A DNA stretch of 64,000 nucleotides from Cetobacterium sp050033475 (GTDB lineage: Bacteria; Fusobacteriota; Fusobacteriia; Fusobacteriales; Fusobacteriaceae). Shown piece by piece: positions 23,767-32,737 of this stretch. The notes below the pieces were generated by a model that was not told where the DNA came from, made no database searches, and was given only the letters and a program-made list of their open reading frames with translations. How positions within the stretch are numbered: position 1 is the first letter of the stretch; each line of letters opens with the position of its first letter. The stretch lies in NCBI RefSeq assembly GCF_050033475.1, contig NZ_CP188320.1, positions 62,001 through 126,000 on the forward strand, in the 5' to 3' direction. A program made the position numbers and the translations under genes.

Positions 23767-25174
23767 AATTTAATTCCTTAGCTTTTTTAGCTAGTTCCTT
23801 AGCAAATTCTTTAATATCTTTTTGAATCTCATTCATATCTTTATTATTTTGTTCCATGGAATATGTAATAAGTTTTTTATTTTCTACAATAATTTTTCCA
23901 TTTACAATTGTAGTATCAACATTTGAACCATTAGCTTGGAAAACTAAAGTAGCATAGGGATCATAATTAGGAACCATATTAGGAGATGTAGTTTCAACAA
24001 TTATAATATCAGCAAGTTTTCCTTTTTCAATAGAACCAATTTTATGATCTAAGTTTAATGCCTTAGCTCCGCCGATTGTTGCCATTTCAATAATAGTTTC
24101 AGGAGTCATTATAGTTCTATCATTATATTTTAATCTTTGCATTGTTGAAGCATAACTTAAAGTTCTGAAAAGATCAACTTGATTGGAACTCATAGGTCCA
24201 TCAGTACCTAAACCTACTTTAATATGTTTTTTCAACATTTCATAGGCTGGTGCTATTCCAGTTGCTCCTTTGGCATTTGCCATTGGATTATAAGAGATAC
24301 CAACATTATTTTCCTTTATAATATTTAAATCTTTTTCATTTAAATGTATCCCGTGGGCAATTAAAACGTTTTTATTTAAAAAATTAATTTCTTTTAAATA
24401 TTCAATGACAGATTTATCTGTTAAGTTTAATCTTTTATCTTCGTCGTCAAACTCACCAACATGAATTAGAACAGGAATATTATTTTCCTTTGAATATTTT
24501 GAAATTTCTAGTAATTTATCCTTAGAAACTGTATATGGTGCATGTGGTCCAAAGGCAGGAATAATTAAAGGATCATTTTTATATTCTTTAATAAAATTTA
24601 AGGCATATTCAAATCCACCATAGGGTTCTTTAGCATCTACAACTGGATATTTTATAATAGTTTCTCCTAGAACAGCTCTTAATCCAACAGCTTTAGTAGC
24701 TTTAGCCATTTCATCCATATGATAGTACATATCTGCGTAGGTTGTAACACCAGACATTGCCATATCAATTGTTCCGTGAACAGTTGCTTTATAAATTAAG
24801 TCTCTACTTAATTTTTCTCCTTCTAAAGGAAAAAAGTAAGCAAATAATCTATTTTTTATACCTTCTTCTCCTAAACCTCTAAATGCAATCATAGGTATAT
24901 GATTATGTGTATTAATCATTCCAGGCATGACAATAGAATTTTTAGCATCTATAATTTTTTCAGAAGTATATTTATTTAAAATACTAGGATTTCCAACATC
25001 AATAATTTTATTATCCTTTATAATTATGACACCATTTTCAAGAATATCTTTTGATTTATTCATTGTTAAAATATTACCATTTTTTATTATTAAGGATACT
25101 TTTTCCTTAGCAAAAGTAATTGTAGAAAAAATACAAATAGAAATTAAAATAAATATTTTTTTTATTAAATACAT
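23765..25174 (-). CDS. Exported amidohydrolase, methylthioadenosine/S-adenosylhomocysteine deaminase-like
   Basis: The 469-residue protein is a metal-dependent TRZ/ATZ/MtaD-type deaminase preceded by a Sec signal (residues ~1-22, ITFAKE). Metal and catalytic residues are present: MPGMINTHNH, LIHVGE, IAHGIHL and GLGTDGPMS. The family deaminates adenosine-like nucleosides or aminated rings in the cytoplasm, so a signal peptide is unusual and places the reaction in the periplasm. AAGGAGAG precedes the ATG. It follows a homologous lipoprotein gene by 20 bases, a tandem duplication in one operon. The substrate is uncertain. Confidence 0.82.
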   Translation of the reverse strand: MYLIKKIFILISICIFSTITFAKEKVSLIIKNGNILTMNKSKDILENGVIIIKDNKIIDVGNPSILNKYTSEKIIDAKNSIVMPGMINTHNHIPMIAFRGLGEEGIKNRLFAYFFPLEGEKLSRDLIYKATVHGTIDMAMSGVTTYADMYYHMDEMAKATKAVGLRAVLGETIIKYPVVDAKEPYGGFEYALNFIKEYKNDPLIIPAFGPHAPYTVSKDKLLEISKYSKENNIPVLIHVGEFDDEDKRLNLTDKSVIEYLKEINFLNKNVLIAHGIHLNEKDLNIIKENNVGISYNPMANAKGATGIAPAYEMLKKHIKVGLGTDGPMSSNQVDLFRTLSYASTMQRLKYNDRTIMTPETIIEMATIGGAKALNLDHKIGSIEKGKLADIIIVETTSPNMVPNYDPYATLVFQANGSNVDTTIVNGKIIVENKKLITYSMEQNNKDMNEIQKDIKEFAKELAKKAKELN

Positions 25175-25194
25175 TAAACTCTCCTTGTTTAAAG

Positions 25195-26592
25195 TTATAA
25201 AGTTTCAGCGATTTTTTCAACTTTAGATTTAAATTCATTCATATCTTTAATTAATTTTTTTGTATCAACTGTTTTTAAAGATTTATCTTCTACTATAATT
25301 TTACCATTTACAATTACAGTATCAACGTTACTAGCATTGGCAGAATAAACAAGTGCAGAGTAAGGATCATAAATAGGATTCATATTAACAGAATTAGTTT
25401 CAATAATAACAATATCTGCTAATTTTCCTTTTTCTAAACTTCCTAGTTCTTGTTCTCTATGAATTGCTCTAGCACCACCCATTGTCGCCATTTCAACAAC
25501 TTTATAAGGAGGCATAGCAGATCTATCTTTATTATCTAATTTATGAAGCTTAGCAACATATCCCATTTGTCCGATTATATCTAAAGTATTTCCACTCATA
25601 GGCCCATCAGTACCTAAACCAACTCTTAAATTATTATCATACATTTTTAAAGCTGGAGAAACTCCTTTGGCAGATTTTATATTAGCTACCATATTATGAG
25701 AAAGGCCAACATCTCTTTTCTTTAAAAGTTCAATATCACTATCAGTAACAAAAATATTATGAGCAGCAATAAATCTCTCATTTAATAAACCAATAGAATC
25801 TAAATATTCTACAGGAGTCATCTTATATTCTTTTTTAAATTTCTCAAACTCTTTATCTGTTTCAGCTACGTGCATTGAAACTGGAACATTATATTTTTTT
25901 GATAAATCTCTAATTTGAATTAATTCTTCTTTTGTTACTGTATGAGGTGCATGGGGACCAAAACCAGGGGTTATCAATTCATCATTTTTATATTTTTCAA
26001 TAAAAGCAATTGCTCTATTTAAAGTTTCTCCTTTATTTTTTCCATCTGCAGTTGGATATTTTATAATATTTTGTGTCATAATTCCTCTTAATCCAACTTC
26101 CTTAACAGCTTGAGCAGCACTTTCTTCAAATAAGTACATATCTACCATGGTAGTTACTCCACCAAGAGCCATTTCAGTTGCACCATATTTAGAACCTAAA
26201 TAACAAAGCTCAGGACTTACCATTTTATTTTCCAATGGGAAAATATATCTATTTAATCTATCTGGAACATCATCTGCAAGAGATCTAAATACAGTCATAG
26301 AACTATGGGTATGTGCATTAATCATTCCAGGCATAATAATACCCTCTTCTGCATCAATAATTTTAGGAGCTTTATAAGACTGTAATAGGTCCTTATTTCC
26401 AACTGAAATAATTTTATTATTTTTAATTACAACAACACCATTTTTAATAATATTTTTTTCTTTATCCATTGTTAATACAGTACCATTTTTTATTATAATA
26501 CTAGCTTCTTCTTTATTTTTTTCTTCTAGAGAAGAACATCCAAATAACAATAAACTACTCATTAAAATAATTGCATTAAAACTTTTTTTCAT
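25195..26592 (-). CDS. Lipoprotein amidohydrolase, methylthioadenosine/S-adenosylhomocysteine deaminase-like
   Basis: This 465-residue homologue of the following gene carries a lipoprotein signal with lipobox LLFGC (Cys19) and a short linker before the deaminase domain. The metal site is intact: MPGMINAHTH, MHVAET, AAHNIFV and GLGTDGPMS. Lipid anchoring would hold it on the periplasmic or outer face of the envelope, where it could process nucleosides before uptake. AGGAGG precedes the ATG. The sequence similarity with its neighbour over the whole catalytic domain points to gene duplication with different anchoring. Confidence 0.82.
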   Translation of the reverse strand: MKKSFNAIILMSSLLLFGCSSLEEKNKEEASIIIKNGTVLTMDKEKNIIKNGVVVIKNNKIISVGNKDLLQSYKAPKIIDAEEGIIMPGMINAHTHSSMTVFRSLADDVPDRLNRYIFPLENKMVSPELCYLGSKYGATEMALGGVTTMVDMYLFEESAAQAVKEVGLRGIMTQNIIKYPTADGKNKGETLNRAIAFIEKYKNDELITPGFGPHAPHTVTKEELIQIRDLSKKYNVPVSMHVAETDKEFEKFKKEYKMTPVEYLDSIGLLNERFIAAHNIFVTDSDIELLKKRDVGLSHNMVANIKSAKGVSPALKMYDNNLRVGLGTDGPMSGNTLDIIGQMGYVAKLHKLDNKDRSAMPPYKVVEMATMGGARAIHREQELGSLEKGKLADIVIIETNSVNMNPIYDPYSALVYSANASNVDTVIVNGKIIVEDKSLKTVDTKKLIKDMNEFKSKVEKIAETL

Positions 26593-26608
26593 TAATCCTC
26601 CTGTTAAA

Positions 26609-26640
26609 TAAAAAAACTAGTAAGTAGAGCTCACTAGTTT
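26609..26640 (-). terminator. Intrinsic terminator of the sugar ABC operon
   Basis: Read on the minus strand, AAACTAGT and ACTAGTTT (26614-26640) form a hairpin followed by a T run. It lies after the last permease gene and before the lipoprotein amidohydrolase gene. Confidence 0.75.
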
Positions 26641-26678
26641 ATAATGTTGTACAATTATTGTAACATATTATTCTATTT

Positions 26679-27515
26679 TTATCCAGTTATAGATCCTTTT
26701 GTCAAACCTGACACAAGATATTTTCTAAAAATAATTGCAAATATGGCAGGAGGAATGATAGCGATAATTCCTGCAGCTGCTATTTTGCCGTATAAAATCA
26801 TATCTTTAGATGAAAATTCAGCTATTAAAATACTTAATGGTTTTGTGTCACGGGATGCAGCTAAGATTAATGGAATTTGGTATTGACTCCAAGACATTAA
26901 AAATAAAATTAAAATACTTGTGAAAATAATTGGATAGGAATTAGGTAAAATTATTTTCATAAATGCTTGAAAATTATTACATCCATCAATTAAAGCCATT
27001 TCTTCGATTTCTTTTGGAATAGTTTTAAAATAATTAAAACAGATCCATGTATTTATTGGAAGAAACGAGGAAATATAAATAACAGATAACCAAAATAAAT
27101 TATCTAAAATTCCTAAAGATGAAAAAATTATATATAAAGGAATTATTGTGGTGAACACTGGAATTATAAGTGTAGATAATATAATAAATTTTAAAATATT
27201 TTTCCCGTGGAAATTTAAATTAGAAAAACTATAGGCTGAAATAATTGAAATTGGTAAACCTAAAAAAATAGTTACAACAGAGGTATATAAAGAGTTACTA
27301 ATAGCTCTATAAAAATTTAAACTTTCGTTATAACTTGGATTTAATAGGGATATATAATTATTCCAATAAAAATTTCTAGGAAAAAAATAATGAGAACTAC
27401 TAAAAAGATCTTGTTCTGGTGTAATACTTACAATGAAACACCAGAAAATGGGTCCTAAAGTAAATGTTAAAAAAAATATAACAGAAATATAATATAAAAA
27501 ATTATTTTTTTTCAT
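26679..27515 (-). CDS. ABC sugar transporter permease (MalG type)
   Basis: The 278-residue membrane protein has the inner-membrane permease signature EEMALIDGCNNFQAFMKIILPNSYP (EAA loop, which docks the ATPase) and six predicted helices, as in MalG-like permeases of carbohydrate importers. It is the last of three genes: binding lipoprotein, MalF-type permease and this one, with a two-base gap. No ATPase gene is present, so a shared MsmX-like ATPase elsewhere is likely. Confidence 0.88.
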   Translation of the reverse strand: MKKNNFLYYISVIFFLTFTLGPIFWCFIVSITPEQDLFSSSHYFFPRNFYWNNYISLLNPSYNESLNFYRAISNSLYTSVVTIFLGLPISIISAYSFSNLNFHGKNILKFIILSTLIIPVFTTIIPLYIIFSSLGILDNLFWLSVIYISSFLPINTWICFNYFKTIPKEIEEMALIDGCNNFQAFMKIILPNSYPIIFTSILILFLMSWSQYQIPLILAASRDTKPLSILIAEFSSKDMILYGKIAAAGIIAIIPPAIFAIIFRKYLVSGLTKGSITG

Positions 27516-27517
27516 AA

Positions 27518-28381
27518 TTAATTTTTCCTTTCTAAGGCCTTTATATAAATAAAGCCAAAAATTCCTGATAGAATCATTATTATATAGGTAATAGCACTAC
27601 CATATCCTATATTTAAAAAGGAAAATGTTTCATTGTAGTTATATACGCTAAGAGTTTCTCCTAATTTACGATAACCTACTAAGGAAATTACTTCATCGAA
27701 AACAGTTATTCCTGTGAGAATAAAGTTAGTAATACTTATTATTAACGAAGGAATTAATAAGGGTATCGTAATATGGAAAAATTTTTGAAAACTAGTTGCA
27801 CCATCAATATCAGCAGCTTCATAAACATCTTCAGAAATAGACTGCATATTAGCTAGTAAGATAATTGCACTAAATGGAACAACTCGCCAAGCAACAATAA
27901 TAGCAATAATGATAAGTGAACCATATTTATCATTTAACCAATTAATTGGTTCATTTGTAATTTTAAAAAAATAAAGTAATTTATTAAAAAAACCAATTTC
28001 TGGATAAAAAATAAACTTCCAAATTAAACCATTAACAATGGGTGGAAGTGCCCATGGAATTATAGCAATGGCTGTTAAAAATTTATTTAATTTATTTTTT
28101 TTATTTAAGATTAGAGCTACAAAAATACTGCTTAAAAGACCTAAAATTAAAAGTATAAAAATAATGAATAAAGTATTATAAAGAGCAGAGATAAATTCTC
28201 TACTCAATATAATATTTTTATAATTATCTAAAAAAATAAAATGAGTTTTAGATAATCTTGTTAATTTAAAATAGTATAAGCTATATTTGAAGGTTAAAAA
28301 AATTGGATAAAAAACAAATATAGCCAATATAAGAATACTAGGAAAAATAAATAAGTAACCTAGTTTATTTTTACTGTTCAT
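27518..28381 (-). CDS. ABC sugar transporter permease (MalF type)
   Basis: The 287-residue protein has six membrane helices and the EAA loop EDVYEAADIDGATSFQKFFHITIPLL, which is the MalF/UgpA class pattern. It pairs with the MalG-type permease directly downstream to form the membrane pore of a carbohydrate importer. The start ATG is 16 bases after the binding protein gene. Confidence 0.88.
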   Translation of the reverse strand: MNSKNKLGYLFIFPSILILAIFVFYPIFLTFKYSLYYFKLTRLSKTHFIFLDNYKNIILSREFISALYNTLFIIFILLILGLLSSIFVALILNKKNKLNKFLTAIAIIPWALPPIVNGLIWKFIFYPEIGFFNKLLYFFKITNEPINWLNDKYGSLIIIAIIVAWRVVPFSAIILLANMQSISEDVYEAADIDGATSFQKFFHITIPLLIPSLIISITNFILTGITVFDEVISLVGYRKLGETLSVYNYNETFSFLNIGYGSAITYIIMILSGIFGFIYIKALERKN

Positions 28382-28397
28382 TTAAGGCCACCTAATT

Positions 28398-29633
28398 CTA
28401 TTCTTTTATAAGAGTTTTGATTTTACTGTTCATTTGTTCAAATGCTTGTTCTGGAGTAATTGCTCCAGTTGCCATTTGATTAATAGCATTAGAAATTGAT
28501 TTACTCATTTCAGAATAATAATCTGGAACTCCATTAGGGAATGGATTTTTAACAAGTTGAGCAGTTTCTTTCATAGCTCCAGAATTTTTAATTTCATCAT
28601 TATCAATTAATTCATTTAAAACAGATGTTCTAGTAGGAATTGTACTTAAGTATTTATAAAGTTCTTTTTGAGTTTCTTTAGATGTATACCATTTAACAAA
28701 GGATTCTGCAGCATCTTTATTTTTAGAAAAACTTGAAACTCCAATAGCTTCTGTTAGAGCCATTGTTTGATGAGCTTTTGAATCTCCACCAGGAGGTAAA
28801 ATAACTTTAATATCTCCAATAACTTTAGATTGGGAAGGATCATTAGCTCTAGCAATGAAAGATGTTGGTCCAACCATAAATGCAGCATCACCAGCTAGTA
28901 ATTGTCTATATGTATCAATATCTTTAGAGTTTAAATTTACAGGATTAATTAAATTTTCTTTAACCATTGTATTTATAAAGTCTAAAGTTTTCATTACATT
29001 TTCTTTATTTAAAGTATTATCATCATTAAATACTTTTCCATCTCTTAGGAATGTCATCCAAATTAAAGCTGTTGTTGTTCCTTCTGTTGCATTTAGTGGT
29101 AAAGTATATGGATATTTTAAGATTCCATCATTTTTTAAAACTAACATCTGTTTAGCAACATCGTCCCAAGTCACAGGTTCTTGTAAATTTGCTTTATTAT
29201 AAATTTCAGTGTTATAGTACCCAATACGGAAATCATTGGCATAAGGAACAGCTAATATTTTATTATTAATTGTAAATGTACTTAAACTTGGAATATCTTT
29301 AATGGTTTCAGTGGAAAGCTTTAATGGCTCTAACCAACCAGCACTATTAAATTCTCCAACCCATGACCAATCTACTTCGACTACATCGGCAGCAGCTTTT
29401 TTTCCAGTGGCAGCAATTGAAATTTTATCTCTAATATCATCCCAAGATACAGTTTCAATATTAACTTTAATTCCATTATCTTTTTCAAATTTACTTAACA
29501 TTTCTTTGGTTGGAACTCCCCAGTCTGGAACCATAAATGTAATTTCTTTTTGAGTAGATTTTTTTTCACATCCTCCAATAAAAATGGTTGAACCTAATAA
29601 GGTAAAAATAAAAAGCGACTTAAATTTGTTCAT
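28398..29633 (-). CDS. Sugar-binding lipoprotein of an ABC importer
   Basis: The 411-residue protein is a family-1 extracellular solute-binding protein. It starts at the ATG ending at 29633, behind AAGGAG, which gives a lipoprotein signal with lipobox IGGC (Cys22); an earlier in-frame start would add a non-signal tail. The mature protein shows the two-lobe pattern, with ADVVEVDWSWVGEF, VPYANDFRIGYYN and GDAAFMVGP. It feeds the two permeases downstream. The sugar cannot be predicted. The nearby exported nucleoside deaminases are in the next operon. Confidence 0.87.
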   Translation of the reverse strand: MNKFKSLFIFTLLGSTIFIGGCEKKSTQKEITFMVPDWGVPTKEMLSKFEKDNGIKVNIETVSWDDIRDKISIAATGKKAAADVVEVDWSWVGEFNSAGWLEPLKLSTETIKDIPSLSTFTINNKILAVPYANDFRIGYYNTEIYNKANLQEPVTWDDVAKQMLVLKNDGILKYPYTLPLNATEGTTTALIWMTFLRDGKVFNDDNTLNKENVMKTLDFINTMVKENLINPVNLNSKDIDTYRQLLAGDAAFMVGPTSFIARANDPSQSKVIGDIKVILPPGGDSKAHQTMALTEAIGVSSFSKNKDAAESFVKWYTSKETQKELYKYLSTIPTRTSVLNELIDNDEIKNSGAMKETAQLVKNPFPNGVPDYYSEMSKSISNAINQMATGAITPEQAFEQMNSKIKTLIKE

Positions 29634-29717
29634 GTATTTTCTCCTTAAAAATTTTATAGATATGTTATAAGTATAATACTTTTTTTCATTCTTTACAATT
29701 TTTATAAAGAATTTTTT

Positions 29718-29745
29718 CAAAAAAAAAGTAGGAAAAATTCCTACT
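29718..29745 (-). terminator. Intrinsic terminator after the FrnE-like gene
   Basis: On the minus strand a hairpin of AGTAGGAA and TTCCTACT is followed by a run of T. It ends the flavodoxin-FrnE operon and separates it from the sugar ABC operon. Confidence 0.75.
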
Positions 29746-29752
29746 AAAAAAA

Positions 29753-30493
29753 TTATTTTTTTTCATACTTATAGATTAAAGATTGTTTAGATTTTAATTC
29801 GTTGCAACTATCACACCAATAGCTTAAAGAACCACAAGCAGCAAGCTTTTTAGTTTTATTATTACAGATTGGACAGTAGGCAACTTTTTCATATTCAGAA
29901 GTATCTCCAGTATATGTTTTAAAAATTTCAATCCATTCTTCAACGGTTCTTGGGAAAGTTTCCAATTGCTTTTCATCTATATAAAATGTTGGAACAACTT
30001 CGAAGTCAAATTGAGAAACTTCATCATTTAATTTTTCTTGTTGTTTTTCAAAAATTTTATTTTCTAAAATATTTTGCATTTTATCTTTAGACAGATTTAT
30101 ATCTTCTGCAATTTCAGAAATAATTTCAATAGAACCAATATTTTTATTTTCAATCCAATAGGCATGAAGAATAGCACGAACATATTCTAAAGCTTTATTT
30201 TCTTCTTGAGCATAAAATAATCCTTGAAATGCTAAGTCTGTTCTTGGTTTTGGATTAATTGTAGGGAAATTAATTGGAATATTTACTTTTTTTGACCAAG
30301 TAAGAATATTTTTTTCAAAATATTCTTTTGTAGCTTCTGTAACTGTTGATTGTGGAACAGTTTTAGGAGCAAGTTCATAGGGCAAAAATTTAAAATTTAC
30401 ATTTATTTCAGTTGTATTAATTCCTTGTTCTAAAATTTTTTCACCTAAAAAACAATAGGGACAAACAAAGTCTAAAATCATTTTAATTTCCAT
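29753..30493 (-). CDS. DsbA-family (FrnE-like) thiol oxidoreductase with C-terminal zinc ribbon
   Basis: The 246-residue cytosolic protein has a thioredoxin-like fold with the active site FVCPYCFLG near residues 10-18, the FrnE-type DsbA helical insert, and the cis-Pro segment EVVPTFYID. It has no signal peptide. The last ~40 residues add a probable zinc ribbon with CPIC and CDSC pairs, an unusual extension for FrnE proteins. It lies 13 bases after the flavodoxin gene, so the two form a redox operon, perhaps for stress or for reduction of a cytosolic disulfide. Confidence 0.83.
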   Translation of the reverse strand: MEIKMILDFVCPYCFLGEKILEQGINTTEINVNFKFLPYELAPKTVPQSTVTEATKEYFEKNILTWSKKVNIPINFPTINPKPRTDLAFQGLFYAQEENKALEYVRAILHAYWIENKNIGSIEIISEIAEDINLSKDKMQNILENKIFEKQQEKLNDEVSQFDFEVVPTFYIDEKQLETFPRTVEEWIEIFKTYTGDTSEYEKVAYCPICNNKTKKLAACGSLSYWCDSCNELKSKQSLIYKYEKK

Positions 30494-30506
30494 AGATTTC
30501 TCCTTT

Positions 30507-30995
30507 TTACCAAAGTTTAGTTAACCAATCTTTTATTTTAGATTCAGTTTCAGGCAATAAAAACATTTCATCTAAAACTAAACCTATAAATTTATTATCA
30601 ATTACAGATACACTTTTTTCAAAATTATAACCTTCTGTAGAAGTAAATCCTACAATTTCTCCGTTATTTTTAGTAACTATATCATAAAGAACTTTCATTC
30701 CATTGACATAGGTTGCAGCGAAGAAACCTTGATTTCCTCTTCCGATAATTCCTACTTTTTTATTTGTAAAATCAATTGATTCTAAATCTTTTAAATATCT
30801 CATCCAATCTAATTGAATTGCACCATTTCCATAGGTAGGTGTTATTAAAATTAATTTATCATAGGATGAAAGTTTATCAATTCCTTGAGCAACATTATAT
30901 ATATCGGCACAATCTCCTAAATAGTCTTTTACAAGATTAGCAGCTAATTCACTTTTACCTTTTCCAGTTCCATAGAAAATTCCTATTCTTTCCAT
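30507..30995 (-). CDS. Flavodoxin
   Basis: The 162-residue protein is a long-chain flavodoxin, an FMN electron carrier that can replace ferredoxin. The FMN phosphate loop is IFYGTGKGKSE, with GKGKS instead of the common TGNTE; the PTYGNGAIQLDW and GIIGRGNQGFFAATYVNG loops hold the isoalloxazine ring. GGAGGT precedes the ATG. A perfect 12-bp inverted repeat covers its promoter region, and the FrnE-like gene follows, which suggests redox control. Confidence 0.85.
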   Translation of the reverse strand: MERIGIFYGTGKGKSELAANLVKDYLGDCADIYNVAQGIDKLSSYDKLILITPTYGNGAIQLDWMRYLKDLESIDFTNKKVGIIGRGNQGFFAATYVNGMKVLYDIVTKNNGEIVGFTSTEGYNFEKSVSVIDNKFIGLVLDEMFLLPETESKIKDWLTKLW

Positions 30996-31007
30996 ATTTG
31001 TACCTCC

Positions 31008-31039
31008 AAAATTAGTATAATTAATTGTATACTAATTTT
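31008..31039. promoter_or_regulatory. 12-bp perfect inverted repeat, candidate operator of the flavodoxin operon
   Basis: AAAATTAGTATA (31008-31019) and TATACTAATTTT (31028-31039) are exact inverted copies 8 bases apart. On the minus strand a TATACT -10 falls in the promoter-proximal arm, and a TTTACA -35-like element lies just beyond the other. The shape resembles MarR/OhrR-type operators of redox regulators. No regulator gene is adjacent. Confidence 0.65.
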
Positions 31040-31060
31040 GTAAAGAATACAAGATAAAAA

Positions 31061-32614
31061 TTATATTATTTTTGTTGACCAATCTTCAACATTCCAAATT
31101 TCAGTGGCAATTTCCATATAAAAATCAGGTTCATGACTTACCATTAATACTGTTCCAGGGAATTCCTTTATCGCTCTTTTTAATTCTTCCTTAGCATCAA
31201 TATCTAAATGATTTGTAGGTTCGTCTAAAACTAAGAAATTGATTTCTCTATTCATTATTTTAGCTAATCTTACTTTAGCATTTTCTCCTCCAGAAAGAAC
31301 TCTCATTTGACTTGTAATATGATCGTTAGTTAATCCACATCTAGCTAAAGCAGCTCTAGCTTCTGCATTTGTTAATCCTGGAAACTCATTCCAAAATTCA
31401 TCTAAAGCTTTAGTAGTAGAACTTTCTTCTTCTTGTTTAAAATAACCAACTTCTAAAAATTGTCCATACTCGATTTCACCAGAAAGAGGTTTTATTTTTC
31501 CAAGTAAAGTATTAAGAAGAGTAGATTTTCCTAAACCATTAACACCTTTAATTGCAATTTTTTGATTACGTTCAATTGAGAAATTAAGTGGTTTAGTAAG
31601 AGGCTCATCATAACCAATTACTAAATCTTTAACTGCAATAATTTCTCTAGAAGGAGTTCTAGCAACTTTAAATCCAAAAATAGGTTTTGGTTTTTCTCTA
31701 GCAATTTCAATTATATCCATACGATCTAATTTTTTTTGTCTATCCTTTGCAAGGTTTGTGGTTGCAACTCTAGCTTTATTACGAGCTATAAAATCTTCTA
31801 AATGAGCAATTTCTTTCTGTTGCTTTTTATAAGCCATTTCTAACTGACGTTTTTTTAATTCATGCATTTCTCTAAATTGATAATAGTTAGCAGTATATCT
31901 TGTTAAAACAGCATTTTCAATATGATATATAACGTTAGTTACTTCATTTAAAAATGGAATATCATGAGAAACAAGAATAAATGCATTTTCATAATTTTTT
32001 AAGAAATTCTTTAGCCATTCAATATGATTTTCATCTAGGAAGTTTGTAGGTTCGTCTAGAATTAGAATCATAGGATTTTCTAATAAAACTTTTGCTAATA
32101 AAATTTTTGCTCTTTGTCCTCCAGAAAGTTCTGTAACATCTCTTTCTAGACCAATATCTAATAGACCTAAACCAGCAGCATATTCTTCAATTTTAGCATC
32201 TAAATTATAAAAATCAGATCCTTCTAAAATACTTTGAATTTCTCCAACTTCTTCTAAAATTTGATCCATTTCTTCAGGAGTACAATCTCCCATTTTTTCA
32301 TACAGAGCCATAACTTCTTGCTCTAATTCAAACATATGAGAAAAAGCAGATTTTAAAATATCTCTAATAGTTTTCCCTTTTTCTAAGGTACTGTATTGAT
32401 CTAAATATCCTGTAGTAATATGATTACACCAAGATATTTTTCCTTCATCTGGCATTAACTTTCCAGTAATAATATTTAGGAAAGTAGATTTTCCTTCACC
32501 ATTGGCTCCAACTAATCCAACATGTTCTCCTTTTAAAAGTCTAAAAGAAGCATCTTCTAAAATAATTCTTGAACCAAATCCATGGCTAACGTTTTTTACA
32601 TCTAAAATACTCAT
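31061..32614 (-). CDS. ABC-F family ATPase (YkpA/YbiT-like)
   Basis: The 517-residue protein has two ABC ATPase domains and no membrane segments, the hallmark of ABC-F translation factors acting on the ribosome. Domain 1 has GANGEGKST, LSGGQ and DEPTNFLD; domain 2 has GVNGLGKST, LSGGE and DEPTNHLD. The linker between them is Lys/Arg/Gln-rich (HELKKRQLEMAYKKQQKE), the P-site tRNA interaction motif. The order and length match YkpA/YbiT-type housekeeping ABC-F proteins. An antibiotic resistance role is not indicated. Confidence 0.9.
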   Translation of the reverse strand: MSILDVKNVSHGFGSRIILEDASFRLLKGEHVGLVGANGEGKSTFLNIITGKLMPDEGKISWCNHITTGYLDQYSTLEKGKTIRDILKSAFSHMFELEQEVMALYEKMGDCTPEEMDQILEEVGEIQSILEGSDFYNLDAKIEEYAAGLGLLDIGLERDVTELSGGQRAKILLAKVLLENPMILILDEPTNFLDENHIEWLKNFLKNYENAFILVSHDIPFLNEVTNVIYHIENAVLTRYTANYYQFREMHELKKRQLEMAYKKQQKEIAHLEDFIARNKARVATTNLAKDRQKKLDRMDIIEIAREKPKPIFGFKVARTPSREIIAVKDLVIGYDEPLTKPLNFSIERNQKIAIKGVNGLGKSTLLNTLLGKIKPLSGEIEYGQFLEVGYFKQEEESSTTKALDEFWNEFPGLTNAEARAALARCGLTNDHITSQMRVLSGGENAKVRLAKIMNREINFLVLDEPTNHLDIDAKEELKRAIKEFPGTVLMVSHEPDFYMEIATEIWNVEDWSTKII

Positions 32615-32707
32615 ATAATTTTAAGCTCCTAATTTTTAATTTTTTTATAAATATTATTTAAATTTTAACATAAAAATCAAATAATGAAAAGTATTTGAAA
32701 GTAATAT

Positions 32708-32737
32708 AAAAAAACCAGTCTTAGTTTAAGACTGGTT
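32708..32737 (-). terminator. Intrinsic terminator after the DAACS symporter gene
   Basis: AACCAGTCTTA and TAAGACTGGTT (32713-32737) form a hairpin with a T run on the minus strand; the stop codon lies in it. Confidence 0.82.

Noticed and set aside
23765..26592. Signal peptides on the deaminases might be start-site errors
   Set aside because: Both starts have good ribosome sites directly before them, and hydrophobic signal sequences continue in frame into the domain without an internal ATG alternative at the domain boundary.
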